From Flavobacteriaceae bacterium UBA2765 (GTDB lineage Bacteria > Bacteroidota > Bacteroidia > Flavobacteriales > Flavobacteriaceae): a stretch of DNA of 17,630 nt. Location of the stretch: NCBI GenBank assembly GCA_002352665.1, contig DEIV01000025.1, forward strand, positions 1 to 17,630, read 5' to 3'. The notes under the pieces were generated by a model. It was not told the DNA's origin. It made no database searches and worked only from the letters and a program-made list of their open reading frames with translations. The position numbers and the translations under genes are program-made. Below are positions 1 to 7,743 of this stretch, piece after piece (the first letter of the stretch is position 1; each line of letters opens with the position of its first letter).

Positions 1-731
1 ACGTCACTATTTTTAATAAAAGGTTGATAAAATTCATATTTCTGACTTGGTGCTCCGGCAATAACGAACTGATAATCTCTAAATTTAGCAACCATCCTTA
101 ACATTACAGAAAGCATTTTTTTTATTTCTTGTTTTCTACTACCCGGTAATAAGGCAATTATGGGTTTGTTGTTTAAATTATATTCTTTTCTAAATTCTTT
201 TTCAGTTATTCCTTTTCTATTGTCAATAGCATCTAGTAATGGATGACCCACAAAATGAACAGGATATTGATGTTTTGTTTCGTAAAAATCTTTTTCGAAA
301 GGTAAAATTACATACATCTGGTCAACATCGCGTTTAATTTTCTTGATACGATTTTCTTTCCAGGCCCAAAGTTGAGGTGAAATATAATAATGTACTTTGA
401 TCTGCTGTTTTTTGGCAAACTCTGCTATTCGCAAATTAAACCCCGGATAGTCTACTAAAATTAAAATATCCGGTTTATACTCTAAAAGATCTTGTTTACA
501 GAATTTGATATTATTTAAAATAGTTCTAAGGTTGCTAATCACCTCAGAAAACCCCATAAAAGCCAACTCTTTATAATGCTTTACTAATGTGCCATTTTCA
601 CTACTTTGCAACATTAAATCTCCACCCCAGAATCTAAATTCAGCCTTTTTATCTTTCATTTGTAAGGCTTTCATTAAATTAGCAGCATGTAGGTCTCCTG
701 ATGCTTCTCCGGCAATGATATAATATTTCAC
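1..731 (-). CDS. lpxB: Lipid-A-disaccharide synthase, N-terminal part (cut by window edge)
   Basis: The enzyme joins UDP-2,3-diacylglucosamine and lipid X to make the lipid A disaccharide at the inner membrane (family knowledge). Translating the minus strand from position 731 gives an uninterrupted frame of 243 codons to the window edge. It opens with KYYIIAGEASGDLHAANLM, the hallmark GExSGD motif of LpxB, and continues with GFSEV, a VDYPGFN segment, SPQLWAWKENRIKKI, a GHPLLD segment and the LLPGSRKQEI motif. Full-length LpxB is about 370-390 residues, so roughly the C-terminal third lies outside. The start must be GTG at 731-729: the next in-frame ATG is codon 20, behind the conserved motif. 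The gene begins 5 nt after the stop of the small membrane protein gene, so it is the third gene of a surE-led operon. Confidence 0.95.
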   Translation of the reverse strand, partial: MKYYIIAGEASGDLHAANLMKALQMKDKKAEFRFWGGDLMLQSSENGTLVKHYKELAFMGFSEVISNLRTILNNIKFCKQDLLEYKPDILILVDYPGFNLRIAEFAKKQQIKVHYYISPQLWAWKENRIKKIKRDVDQMYVILPFEKDFYETKHQYPVHFVGHPLLDAIDNRKGITEKEFRKEYNLNNKPIIALLPGSRKQEIKKMLSVMLRMVAKFRDYQFVIAGAPSQKYEFYQPFIKNSD

Positions 732-736
732 TTTTT

Positions 737-1015
737 TTAAAATTGTGCAATTAATATTAAAAATGCAACCACAAGCGTAGCCAAGAGTACTCCTCTGGCT
801 CTATAATCTTTTCTTTTTTTTATAAAAACAAAGAATACTAATAAATTAGGAATAGCCGCAATACTTAACACTTGCCCATAGAGTCCATTTTCATTTAAAA
901 CAATGAGGGCTTCTAAAAAAGAACCTGCTAAGGCATATTCAACGTACAGATAAAAACCACCAGCTGTGGCGGCCAATCCTATGAAAAATCCTATCAATAT
1001 CTCTTTGGTAATCAT
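737..1015 (-). CDS. Small three-helix membrane protein between surE and lpxB
   Basis: A 92-residue hydrophobic protein of unknown function. Three probable membrane helices are visible at about residues 5-27, 46-66 and 74-91, with a basic KKRKDYRAR loop between the last two that should face the cytoplasm. I chose ATG at 1015-1013 because it overlaps the surE stop in an ATGA arrangement (1015-1012), typical of translational coupling. An ATG nine bases upstream (1024) inside surE is possible but less attractive. The lpxB start follows after 5 nt. Sitting in one transcript with surE and lpxB suggests an envelope role, but nothing in the sequence identifies one. Confidence 0.8.
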   Translation of the reverse strand: MITKEILIGFFIGLAATAGGFYLYVEYALAGSFLEALIVLNENGLYGQVLSIAAIPNLLVFFVFIKKRKDYRARGVLLATLVVAFLILIAQF

Positions 1016-1782
1016 AGCCCCCAACTATTTAATTTTTGAATATAATGATGAGCTGTCATGTCAAACTGCACAGGCACAACAGAAACATATCCATTTTCTA
1101 AAGCCCAAAGATCAGTATCCTCCCCATGGTCAAGATTTACAAATTTACCGGTTAACCAGTAATAATCTTCTCCTTGAGGGCTCACTCTTTTTTCAAAATC
1201 TTCTTTCCAGTTGCCATGGGCTTGCCTACAAACTTTTATTCCCTTAATTTCTGTTTCTTTTAAATTGGGAATATTTACATTAAGTACTACGCCTTCAGGT
1301 AATTTATTATTTAATATATTTTCGGTAATCGTCTTAACGAAATTTTTACAAGCATCAAAATTAGCATCCCAATTATAATCTAATAAAGAAAATCCAACAG
1401 CAGGAATACCTTCAATTCCGGCTTCAACTGCAGCACTCATGGTACCTGAATAAATTACATTTAAAGATGCGTTTGAACCATGGTTAATACCAGACACACA
1501 TAAATCAGGTTTTTTATTTAAAATTTCATTTACTCCCATTTTGACACAATCCGCCGGAGTGCCGGAACAACTATATTCTAATTGAGGGCCATCATCTACA
1601 GTAATTGGATTACACCTCAATGTAGTATTAACGGTAATGGCATGCCCCATACCACTTTGTGGATTATTGGGTGCTACAACAATTACATCACCAATTTCAT
1701 TCATTACAGAGATTAACGTTCTAATACCAGGTGCAGTTATGCCATCATCGTTGCAAACTAAAATTAAAGGTTTCTTGCTCAT
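1012..1782 (-). CDS. surE: 5'/3'-nucleotidase SurE
   Basis: SurE is a metal-dependent nucleoside monophosphate phosphatase (also acting on short polyphosphate in some species) linked to stationary-phase survival. The 256-residue product has the normal family length. It shows the metal-binding NDDG motif at residues 11-14 (Asp12, Asp13), the PxxxQSGMGHAIT segment with metal-ligand Ser43, the CSGTPADCV segment near 72-80, and SGINHGSN with Asn100, followed by YSGTMSAAVEA. The ATG at 1782 places NDDG at the expected distance from the N terminus. It is the first gene of the minus-strand operon and has a candidate promoter at 1806-1813. Confidence 0.96.
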   Translation of the reverse strand: MSKKPLILVCNDDGITAPGIRTLISVMNEIGDVIVVAPNNPQSGMGHAITVNTTLRCNPITVDDGPQLEYSCSGTPADCVKMGVNEILNKKPDLCVSGINHGSNASLNVIYSGTMSAAVEAGIEGIPAVGFSLLDYNWDANFDACKNFVKTITENILNNKLPEGVVLNVNIPNLKETEIKGIKVCRQAHGNWKEDFEKRVSPQGEDYYWLTGKFVNLDHGEDTDLWALENGYVSVVPVQFDMTAHHYIQKLNSWGL

Positions 1783-1805
1783 ATTAATTTTATATCTTAG
1801 GTATA

Positions 1806-1813
1806 CAAAACTA
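1806..1813 (-). promoter_or_regulatory. Bacteroidota-type -7 element upstream of surE
   Basis: On the minus strand this reads TAGTTTTG, an exact fit to TAnnTTTG, the -7 element of primary-sigma promoters in Bacteroidota. It lies 23 nt before the surE ATG, giving a short leader. No convincing -33 TTTG is visible, so this rests on the -7 match and its position. Confidence 0.5.
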
Positions 1814-1915
1814 CTGTTTTTTTACCTTAAGATGTCATGCATTTCTTTAACATTTTATTATGAGGTTATGTGTACACATTTTTTTACCATTGCTTAATAG
1901 CAGTTCATTTTGATT

Positions 1916-2439
1916 ATGAAAAAAGTAATAATACCTTTATTTATAATGTTTTTTGCACAAAATCTAGTAGCACAACAAGAAGAAAAACAATGTTCATGTT
2001 GTAGTGAATCTCACAATTTATTTGATTTTTGGATTGGAGACTAGACAGTGTATGATAATAGCGGAAAAGTAATAGGACACAATACAATTGAAAAACAATA
2101 CGATAATTGTCTATTATTGGAAAAGTGGACATCTACAGTAAGAATAAAGGGATCAGTACTAATTATTACAATAAAAAGAACAATACCTGGAATCAGATTT
2201 GGGTTGATAACTCTGGATTTAACCTGGTATTAAAAGGTAATTTTGCTAACGGTAAAATGGTATTAAAAAGCGATTCAATATAAGGGCAAAAAGGAACCTT
2301 TTATAACCAAATAACATGGACAAAAAATGCCGATGACTCCATAACTCAAGTTTGGGAAATCTTTAATGAAAAGAATATAAAAACGCAAGAAGCGTTTAGA
2401 GGGATATACAAAAAAACTGTTAAAACCTCTAAAAAGTAA
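1916..2439 (+). pseudogene. Decayed gene for a small secreted protein (two stops plus a frameshift)
   Basis: Reading from ATG 1916 gives a signal peptide (MKKVIIPLFIMFFAQNLVAQ), a CSCCSES segment and LFDFWIGD. The next codon is TAG (2042-2044), where family logic expects TGG (FWIGDW). The frame then continues with TVYDNSGKVIGHNTIEK to about 2137. A one-base loss at about 2138-2139 shifts the frame, and KNKGISTNYYNKKNNTWNQ continues from 2140 through VDNSGFNLVLKG. A TAA at 2281-2283 interrupts again before GTFYNQITWTKN, and the frame ends at TAA 2437-2439. Joined, the pieces make about 173 residues of one coherent protein. It resembles small secreted FWIGDW-type proteins of unknown function found in Bacteroidota and Proteobacteria. 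I cannot name the family firmly. Three independent lesions make a sequencing error unlikely. Confidence 0.85.
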
Positions 2440-2450
2440 ATTATTGGCAC

Positions 2451-2458
2451 TATTTTAG
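2451..2458 (+). promoter_or_regulatory. Possible -7 element upstream of the tail-specific protease gene
   Basis: TATTTTAG matches TAnnTTTG at seven of eight positions. It lies 22 nt before the ATG at 2481. If transcription starts a few bases downstream, the in-frame TTG at 2463 would be too close to the 5' end to serve as the start, which favours ATG 2481. Confidence 0.3.
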
Positions 2459-2480
2459 TGGCTTGATAGTAGCACATTTA

Positions 2481-4613
2481 ATGAAAAAAATGATTAAATT
2501 TATGAAATCAAATTATAAAATTATACTACCAATAATTCTATTGGCAGGTATTTTATTGAGCTTTAATATCAAACAAAAATCAGATCCAGAAAAAGATAAA
2601 ATCTTAATAGGATTAATTAGGTATGCCTTGACACAAGGGCATTATCAACCTCAAGATATAAATGATGATTTTTCTAATGCCGTTTTTAATGATTTTGTAG
2701 AAGGCTTAGACCCTGCAAAACGGTTCTTCACACAAGAAGACCTAAAGGGATTTGAAGTTTTTAAGGATAAAATTGACGATCAAATTAAGGCTGAGCAACT
2801 TACCTTTTACAATGTGGTTACTTCTAAATATTTACAACGTTTACAAGAAGCCAAAGGGTTTTATAAAGAGATTTTAAAACATCCTTTTGATTTTAATAAA
2901 GACGAAACTTTTGATGTTAAATATGACGATAGGGCTTTTCCGGAAAATGAAGTTGACCTGATAATCAATTGGCAAAAACAATTAAAATTAACTACTTTAT
3001 CACGTTTACATGATAAAATAGAAGCTGAAAATGATAAATTAAAAGAAGATGAGAATTATAAAATGAAAACTTTTAAAGAGCTTGAAGATGAAGCCAGAAA
3101 AGCTACATTGAAAAGTATGGAAGAGTTTTTTGATTTTAAGGATGATTTGGATGATGAAGATTTATTTTCTGTTTTTATAAATAGTATTTCTCAAGAATTT
3201 GATCCTCATACCTCTTATTTTGCTCCTAGAGTAAAAAAGAAATTTGATATTGATATGGCAGGTAAAATTGAAGGGATTGGTGCAAGATTGCAAAAAAAAG
3301 GTGATTATACCAGAGTAGACGAACTTATATCTGGAGGCCCGGCCTGGAGAGAAGGAAGTTTAGAAGTTGGAGATATAATATTGAAAGTAGCTCAGGCAGA
3401 AGGCGAACCTCTAGACATTGTAGGTATGCGTTTAGATGATGCTATTGAATTTATAAAAGGTAAAAAAGGAAGTGAAGTAAGACTTACAGTAAAAAAAATA
3501 GATGGAGCATCACAAATAATTTCTATCATTAGAGATGTTGTTGAAATTGAAGAAACTTTTGCCAAGACCAGTATTGTTAATAAAGAAGATAGAAAATTCG
3601 GGATCATTAATTTGCCAAAGTTCTATATAGATTTTAGCGAGAAGAATTTTAGAAATTCTGCTACAGATATGGCTCTGGAAATTGAAAGATTAAATAAAGA
3701 AAACGTTGAAGGCTTAATTATAGATTTGCGAAATAATGGCGGCGGATCTTTAGAAACAGCCATTGATATAGCCGGACTTTTTATTGAAGAAGGACCTATT
3801 GTACAAGTTAGATATAAAGACGGCAAACCCAAAGTACGCTCAGATAAGGATATTATGATACAATGGAATAAGCCCTTGGTTATTCTAGTCAATGAATTAT
3901 CGGCTTCAGCATCAGAAATTTTTGCTGCAGCTATGCAAGATTACAATAGAGCTGTAATTATAGGTAGTAAACAGACCTTTGGTAAAGGTACTGTACAGAA
4001 TTTATTACCACTAAATAATTATTATAAATACAATAAAGATTTAGGGGCATTAAAAATGACCATTCAGAAATTTTATAGAATAAATGGAGGATCAACACAG
4101 CTTAAAGGAGTAACATCTGATATTTCTTTACCAAATAAATATTCTTATATGAGTATTGGTGAACGTGACGAAGAGAATCCATTGGCATGGGATAAAATTG
4201 AAAGCGCAACCTACACTTCTTGGAATGGTTATGAAAATTTTCACGAGGTGGTGAATGAGAGTAAAAAAAGAATCATAGAAAACGAGCAATTCAGATTGAT
4301 AGAACAAAATGCCAAATGGTTAAAAGAAGGCCAAGATGATACTATGGTTTACTTAAATTATGAAAAGTATAAAGAAGATATTGAAAGCAGATTGAAAGAG
4401 AGCGAACAATTTAAATCAATTTATGAGTATAAAAATAATTTGAACTTTACCTCACCTGATTATGAACAATCACTCTTAAAAACGGATTCTATTTTAGCAC
4501 AAAAAAGAGATATTTGGCATAAAAATTTGAGCAAGGACATTTATATTGAAGAATCTTTAAATGTGTTGGCGGAATTAAAAATTAAAAATTATAAACCCTT
4601 GGTGCAGAACTAA
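2481..4613 (+). CDS. prc: Tail-specific carboxy-terminal processing protease (Prc/Tsp, S41)
   Basis: A periplasmic serine protease that degrades or trims proteins from their C termini; in E. coli Prc acts on FtsI and peptidoglycan-enzyme turnover (family knowledge). The 710-residue product matches the long Prc form rather than short CtpA. In order: an N-terminal signal or anchor helix (KIILPIILLAGILLSF), a helical N-terminal domain with GLDPAKRFFTQEDL, EFDPHTSYF near residue 240, a PDZ domain at about 255-345, the S41 core with LIIDLRNNGGGSLETA, then NELSASASEIFAAAMQDYNR and TFGKGTVQ. The catalytic Ser is in SASASE (about residue 476) and the Lys in FGKG (about 502). FYRINGGSTQLKGV and a helical C-terminal region follow. 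In-frame ATGs at 2481, 2490 and 2502 and a TTG at 2463 compete; I prefer 2481. The gene faces away from surE. Confidence 0.94.
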   Translation: MKKMIKFMKSNYKIILPIILLAGILLSFNIKQKSDPEKDKILIGLIRYALTQGHYQPQDINDDFSNAVFNDFVEGLDPAKRFFTQEDLKGFEVFKDKIDDQIKAEQLTFYNVVTSKYLQRLQEAKGFYKEILKHPFDFNKDETFDVKYDDRAFPENEVDLIINWQKQLKLTTLSRLHDKIEAENDKLKEDENYKMKTFKELEDEARKATLKSMEEFFDFKDDLDDEDLFSVFINSISQEFDPHTSYFAPRVKKKFDIDMAGKIEGIGARLQKKGDYTRVDELISGGPAWREGSLEVGDIILKVAQAEGEPLDIVGMRLDDAIEFIKGKKGSEVRLTVKKIDGASQIISIIRDVVEIEETFAKTSIVNKEDRKFGIINLPKFYIDFSEKNFRNSATDMALEIERLNKENVEGLIIDLRNNGGGSLETAIDIAGLFIEEGPIVQVRYKDGKPKVRSDKDIMIQWNKPLVILVNELSASASEIFAAAMQDYNRAVIIGSKQTFGKGTVQNLLPLNNYYKYNKDLGALKMTIQKFYRINGGSTQLKGVTSDISLPNKYSYMSIGERDEENPLAWDKIESATYTSWNGYENFHEVVNESKKRIIENEQFRLIEQNAKWLKEGQDDTMVYLNYEKYKEDIESRLKESEQFKSIYEYKNNLNFTSPDYEQSLLKTDSILAQKRDIWHKNLSKDIYIEESLNVLAELKIKNYKPLVQN

Positions 4614-4801
4614 TTCGGCCAAATTATATTTAAACCCGGATTATGCATTAGAAAATCTATTACACCCTGAAATCACTTCAACTACTGCCGCTTCGCTTTA
4701 TTTTTTAATTTAACCGTAGCGGTGCTAAGCTGAAATTAAGAAAATCCCAGTATTTATTGTGCTTTCATTGTTCATAACAAAGTTCTAATACATAATCTGA
4801 G
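4614..4801 (+). other. Non-coding 3' spacer after prc, possible decayed dispersed repeat
   Basis: This 188-bp stretch has no supportable reading frame. It is less AT-rich than its surroundings and holds CCGCT (4688-4692) and its complement AGCGG (4718-4722) around an AT-rich loop. It lies between the prc stop and the palindromic terminator, so it is probably transcribed as 3' leader-less sequence. Whether it is a relic of a mobile element cannot be told from one copy. Confidence 0.3.
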
Positions 4802-4847
4802 TTAAACTAAAAACCCTGATAAAATTTTATCAGGGTTTTTAGTTTAA
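4802..4847 (+). terminator. Perfect 46-bp palindrome, bidirectional-type intrinsic terminator
   Basis: Two 23-base arms meet at 4824/4825 with no mismatch. The core is a CCCTGATAAAA / TTTTATCAGGG stem, flanked by an A tract on the left and a T tract on the right. As RNA it makes a GC-containing hairpin followed by a U tract on either strand. It should end the prc transcript. It stops only 5 nt before the TAnnTTTG element assigned to tilS, so its right arm lies over that promoter's -33 region. Confidence 0.85.
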
Positions 4848-4852
4848 TACAC

Positions 4853-4860
4853 TATTTTTG
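4853..4860 (+). promoter_or_regulatory. -7 element upstream of tilS
   Basis: TATTTTTG fits TAnnTTTG exactly and lies 21 nt before the TTG start codon of tilS. Its upstream half would fall within the right arm of the palindromic terminator. No clear TTTG -33 box is visible. Confidence 0.6.
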
Positions 4861-4881
4861 CTAAGATCTTAAGACTAAATT

Positions 4882-6204
4882 TTGCTAGTACAATTTTCGC
4901 AACATATATACGCTAACTTTCCTTTTGTAAAGGATAAAAATGTATTACTTGCCATTTCAGGTGGTTTAGACAGTGTTGTGTTAGCCCATTTAATGGTTCA
5001 ACTGGATTATAATGTTATACTAGCCCATTGTAATTTTCAATTAAGAGGGGAGGATGCAGATCTTGATGAAACTTTTGTTAAAGATTTGGCTAAACAACTT
5101 CAAATTCCTGTTTATACTAAAAAGTTTGATACCAAAATAGTTGCAAAACAAGAAAAATTATCCATTCAATTGGCAGCTAGAATGTTAAGGTATAAATGGT
5201 TCAATATACTTGTAAAAGATAATAATTTAGATTATATATTTACTGCACATCATGCTGATGACAATCTGGAGACTTTTATTATAAACCTCAGTAGAGGTAC
5301 TGGTTTAGATGGGTTGACTGGCATTCCTGTAAAGAATAATAACATTATCAGACCTTTATTGCCTTTTCATAGAAGTCAAATTGAACAATATGCAAAAGAC
5401 CAAAACTTGAGTTGGCGAGAAGACACTAGTAATGCTCAAACCAATTACTTAAGAAATAAAATTAGGCATCAAGTTATACCTTCATTAAAAGAGGTAAATC
5501 CAGATTTTTTGGATGCCTTTAATAGCACAATTCATCATTTAAAAGAAACAAAACAAATGGTTGATGATGCTGTTGAAATGGTAAAACAAAAAGTTTTAAT
5601 TTCTGATCAAAAAGACCCTTATAAATTAAGTATTATTGAACTTAAAAAGTTGAAACATCCTAAAGCATATCTCTATGAAATTTTAAAAAAATATAACTTT
5701 ACTGAGTGGAACGATGTAAACAATTTATTAGATGCCCAATCCGGTAAACAGATATTTAGCGGTACGCATCGTTTACTTAAGGATAGGAATTTTCTTATAC
5801 TGTCAAAAATTCCATTTCAAAAGGAAAATTTAGAATTTCATATTGATGAGGCACAACCAATTTTTGAAGGGGATGATTTTAAACTGATATTTTCTGAACC
5901 TACAAGAATTAATGTTTCTAACCATTCAAATATTATCACTGCGGATAAAAACAAGATTAAATGGCCATTAGTACTTCGTAAATGGAAAAATGGCGATTAT
6001 TTTTACCCTTTTGGGATGCAAGGAAAGAAGAAGTTAAGCAAGTTTTTTAAAGATGAAAAACTTTCTTTACTGCAAAAAGAAGCACTTTGGGTACTCTGTT
6101 CAGAAGATACAATTGTTTGGGTTGTTAATTATCGTTTAGATGATAGATATAAGGTTACAGAACATTCTAAAACTATATTAAAAATTGAATATAAACACCA
6201 TTAA
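4882..6204 (+). CDS. tilS: tRNA(Ile)-lysidine synthetase
   Basis: TilS uses ATP to attach lysine to C34 of the CAU-anticodon tRNA-Ile, switching it to AUA decoding; it is normally essential. The 440-residue product carries the N-type PP-loop SGGLDS at residues 26-31, HCNFQLRGEDAD at 49-60, AARMLRYKWF, TAHHADDNLETF at 121-132, LSRGTGLDGLTG, and the tRNA-contact segment TNYLRNKIRHQVIP near 187-200. The C-terminal TilS domain is also clear: LRKWKNGDYFYPFGMQGKKK and LSKFF at about 365-389. The start has to be TTG at 4882, because an in-frame TAA sits at 4876-4878 and the PP-loop is only 25 codons in. The next gene begins about 30 nt downstream with no terminator between, so co-transcription is likely. 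Confidence 0.96.
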   Translation: MLVQFSQHIYANFPFVKDKNVLLAISGGLDSVVLAHLMVQLDYNVILAHCNFQLRGEDADLDETFVKDLAKQLQIPVYTKKFDTKIVAKQEKLSIQLAARMLRYKWFNILVKDNNLDYIFTAHHADDNLETFIINLSRGTGLDGLTGIPVKNNNIIRPLLPFHRSQIEQYAKDQNLSWREDTSNAQTNYLRNKIRHQVIPSLKEVNPDFLDAFNSTIHHLKETKQMVDDAVEMVKQKVLISDQKDPYKLSIIELKKLKHPKAYLYEILKKYNFTEWNDVNNLLDAQSGKQIFSGTHRLLKDRNFLILSKIPFQKENLEFHIDEAQPIFEGDDFKLIFSEPTRINVSNHSNIITADKNKIKWPLVLRKWKNGDYFYPFGMQGKKKLSKFFKDEKLSLLQKEALWVLCSEDTIVWVVNYRLDDRYKVTEHSKTILKIEYKHH

Positions 6205-6234
6205 GAATTATATTGGTATAATAAAATATTGAAA

Positions 6235-7179
6235 ATGAATAAGAATATTGAACAAAGAATTGAGCTTTTAAAAAATAAATACGAAGCCATCGGTCAAGAT
6301 TTAGAAACCCATTTGGATGGATTGATACAAAGTAAACCTATAACTTATTGGGATTATATTCAAACAGATGCTCTATTGAATTTACAAGTACAGCGTACCG
6401 TTTTACCTGATGAGATGGTTTTTATTATGTACCATCAAATTAATGAATTGATATTTAAAATGATCCTTTGGGAAATACAACAAGTATCACACCACCCGGC
6501 AATAACAACTGATTTTTTTGTCTCTCGCTTAATGCGGATAAGTAGATATTTTGATATGCTTTCTGCATCATTCAATATTATGGGTGATGGTATGGAAAAA
6601 GAACAATACATGAAATTTAGAGACACTTTAACACCTGCAAGTGGATTTCAAAGTGCTCAATATAGAACGATAGAATTTTACTCAACAGAAATTATCAATT
6701 TAATAGATTATAGATTTAGAGCTACTATAGACAGAAACACACCTTATGAGCATGCTTTTGAACACTTATATTGGCAAGCCGCAGGCAAAGACCATAAAAC
6801 AGGTAAGAAATCTTTTTTACTCTCTCAATTTGAAGAAAGGTATAAAGATGAGTTTCTAAGAATTATGGAAGAGTATAATACCATTAATTTATGGTCTAAA
6901 TTCAAATCCTTACCTAAAAATGACCAAGAAAATTTGGACTTGAAAAATGCCATGCGTCATTATGATTATACTGTGAATGTTAGTTGGGTAATGGCACATT
7001 ATAATGCAGCAAAAAAATACATTGGGGGTGGAGATGAAGAAGCAACGGGTGGTAGCGATTGGCGTAAATATATGCATCCTAAGTACCAAAAAAGAATATT
7101 TTTCCCTGAATTATGGAGTTCAGAAGAATTAAACAATTGGGGCGTAACAAACTTGACTTCCTATAAAATATTACTTTAA
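6235..7179 (+). CDS. kynA: Tryptophan 2,3-dioxygenase family protein
   Basis: A haem enzyme family that oxidises L-tryptophan to N-formylkynurenine in the cytosol. The 314-residue product has the family signatures: YWDYIQTDALL near 38-48, MYHQINELIFKMILWE with the substrate-site His at about 67, and FRDTLTPASGFQSAQYR, where the Arg at about 129 would bind the substrate carboxylate. VMAHYNAAKKYIGG carries His255, which by motif alignment matches the proximal haem ligand, and ATGGSDWRKYMHP matches the conserved TGGS loop. The loop between them is slightly longer than in the human enzyme. I chose ATG 6235 over the TTG two codons upstream. No other kynurenine-pathway gene is in the window, so the downstream route is not shown. 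Family membership is sure; physiological tryptophan activity is probable. Confidence 0.88.
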   Translation: MNKNIEQRIELLKNKYEAIGQDLETHLDGLIQSKPITYWDYIQTDALLNLQVQRTVLPDEMVFIMYHQINELIFKMILWEIQQVSHHPAITTDFFVSRLMRISRYFDMLSASFNIMGDGMEKEQYMKFRDTLTPASGFQSAQYRTIEFYSTEIINLIDYRFRATIDRNTPYEHAFEHLYWQAAGKDHKTGKKSFLLSQFEERYKDEFLRIMEEYNTINLWSKFKSLPKNDQENLDLKNAMRHYDYTVNVSWVMAHYNAAKKYIGGGDEEATGGSDWRKYMHPKYQKRIFFPELWSSEELNNWGVTNLTSYKILL

Positions 7180-7220
7180 TATAAACGTTTGTGATTTCAT
7201 ATGACCTAAAAAATAATGAC

Positions 7221-7634
7221 ATGAAAAAAACAGTTCTTTTAATAACTCTTATAATATTGATGCTTGCTTCATGTAGTAGTGATGACTCTCTTGTACAAGA
7301 TAAATTAATTGGAAAATGGAAAAAAACAAAGGTTGTTGAAGATGGTGTTGAGCAAGAACCTAATTGCTCTTATGAAGGTGTTTTAGAGTATAAATCTGAT
7401 GGAACTTTCTTAAGCGAAACATATAGTGATACTAACCCTGATGTTACTATAACAGATTGTTCTCTATTTAGCACAACATCTGGGGCATGGGTTAATAATG
7501 GTAACACCTCATATACTTCAACAGTAGATGGAGTTTCTAGTGATGTTGAATTTGTATTTAAAGATAATAATACTTTTACTTATACTTTTGAATCAAATGG
7601 ATTTGTAGCTATTCTTACTTATGAAAGGCAATAA
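7221..7634 (+). CDS. Small lipocalin-like lipoprotein
   Basis: A 137-residue predicted lipoprotein. The N terminus is a type II signal with lipobox MLASC, lipidated Cys18, followed by SSDD; acidic residues just after the Cys resemble surface-export signals described for flavobacterial lipoproteins. The mature part begins with LIGKWKKTKVVEDG, then YEGVLEYKSDGTF, a GAWVNNG strand and FVFKDNNTFTYTF, the alternating strand pattern of the lipocalin-like (META/Lipocalin_4-5 style) small beta-barrel families. Cys49 and Cys80 could form a disulfide. ATG 7221 is preferred over a GTG ten codons upstream, because it gives a clean signal peptide. The ligand is unknown. It is followed by a strong terminator. 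Confidence 0.75.
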   Translation: MKKTVLLITLIILMLASCSSDDSLVQDKLIGKWKKTKVVEDGVEQEPNCSYEGVLEYKSDGTFLSETYSDTNPDVTITDCSLFSTTSGAWVNNGNTSYTSTVDGVSSDVEFVFKDNNTFTYTFESNGFVAILTYERQ

Positions 7635-7654
7635 ATTTTTAAATAAAATTATAG

Positions 7655-7698
7655 AATAAAAACTCTTAATAAATTTAAATTTATTAAGAGTTTTTATT
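7655..7698 (+). terminator. Perfect 44-bp palindromic intrinsic terminator
   Basis: Two 22-base arms mirror each other exactly around 7676/7677, with core ACTCTTAATAAATTT and its complement, an A tract before and a T tract after. It lies 21 nt after the lipoprotein stop and should end that transcript; the symmetry allows function on either strand. Confidence 0.85.
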
Positions 7699-7743
7699 TT
7701 TTGGAACGGAATTTGTATTTTCAGTTCTAAATAACCAAAAACC

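Noticed and set aside
2463..2480. In-frame TTG that would lengthen the tail-specific protease by six residues.
   Set aside because: It lies right behind the only promoter-like element, and the ATG at 2481 gives a normal signal or anchor sequence.
7181..7192. AACGTTTG upstream of the small lipoprotein as a -7 element.
   Set aside because: It lacks the TA at the required position.
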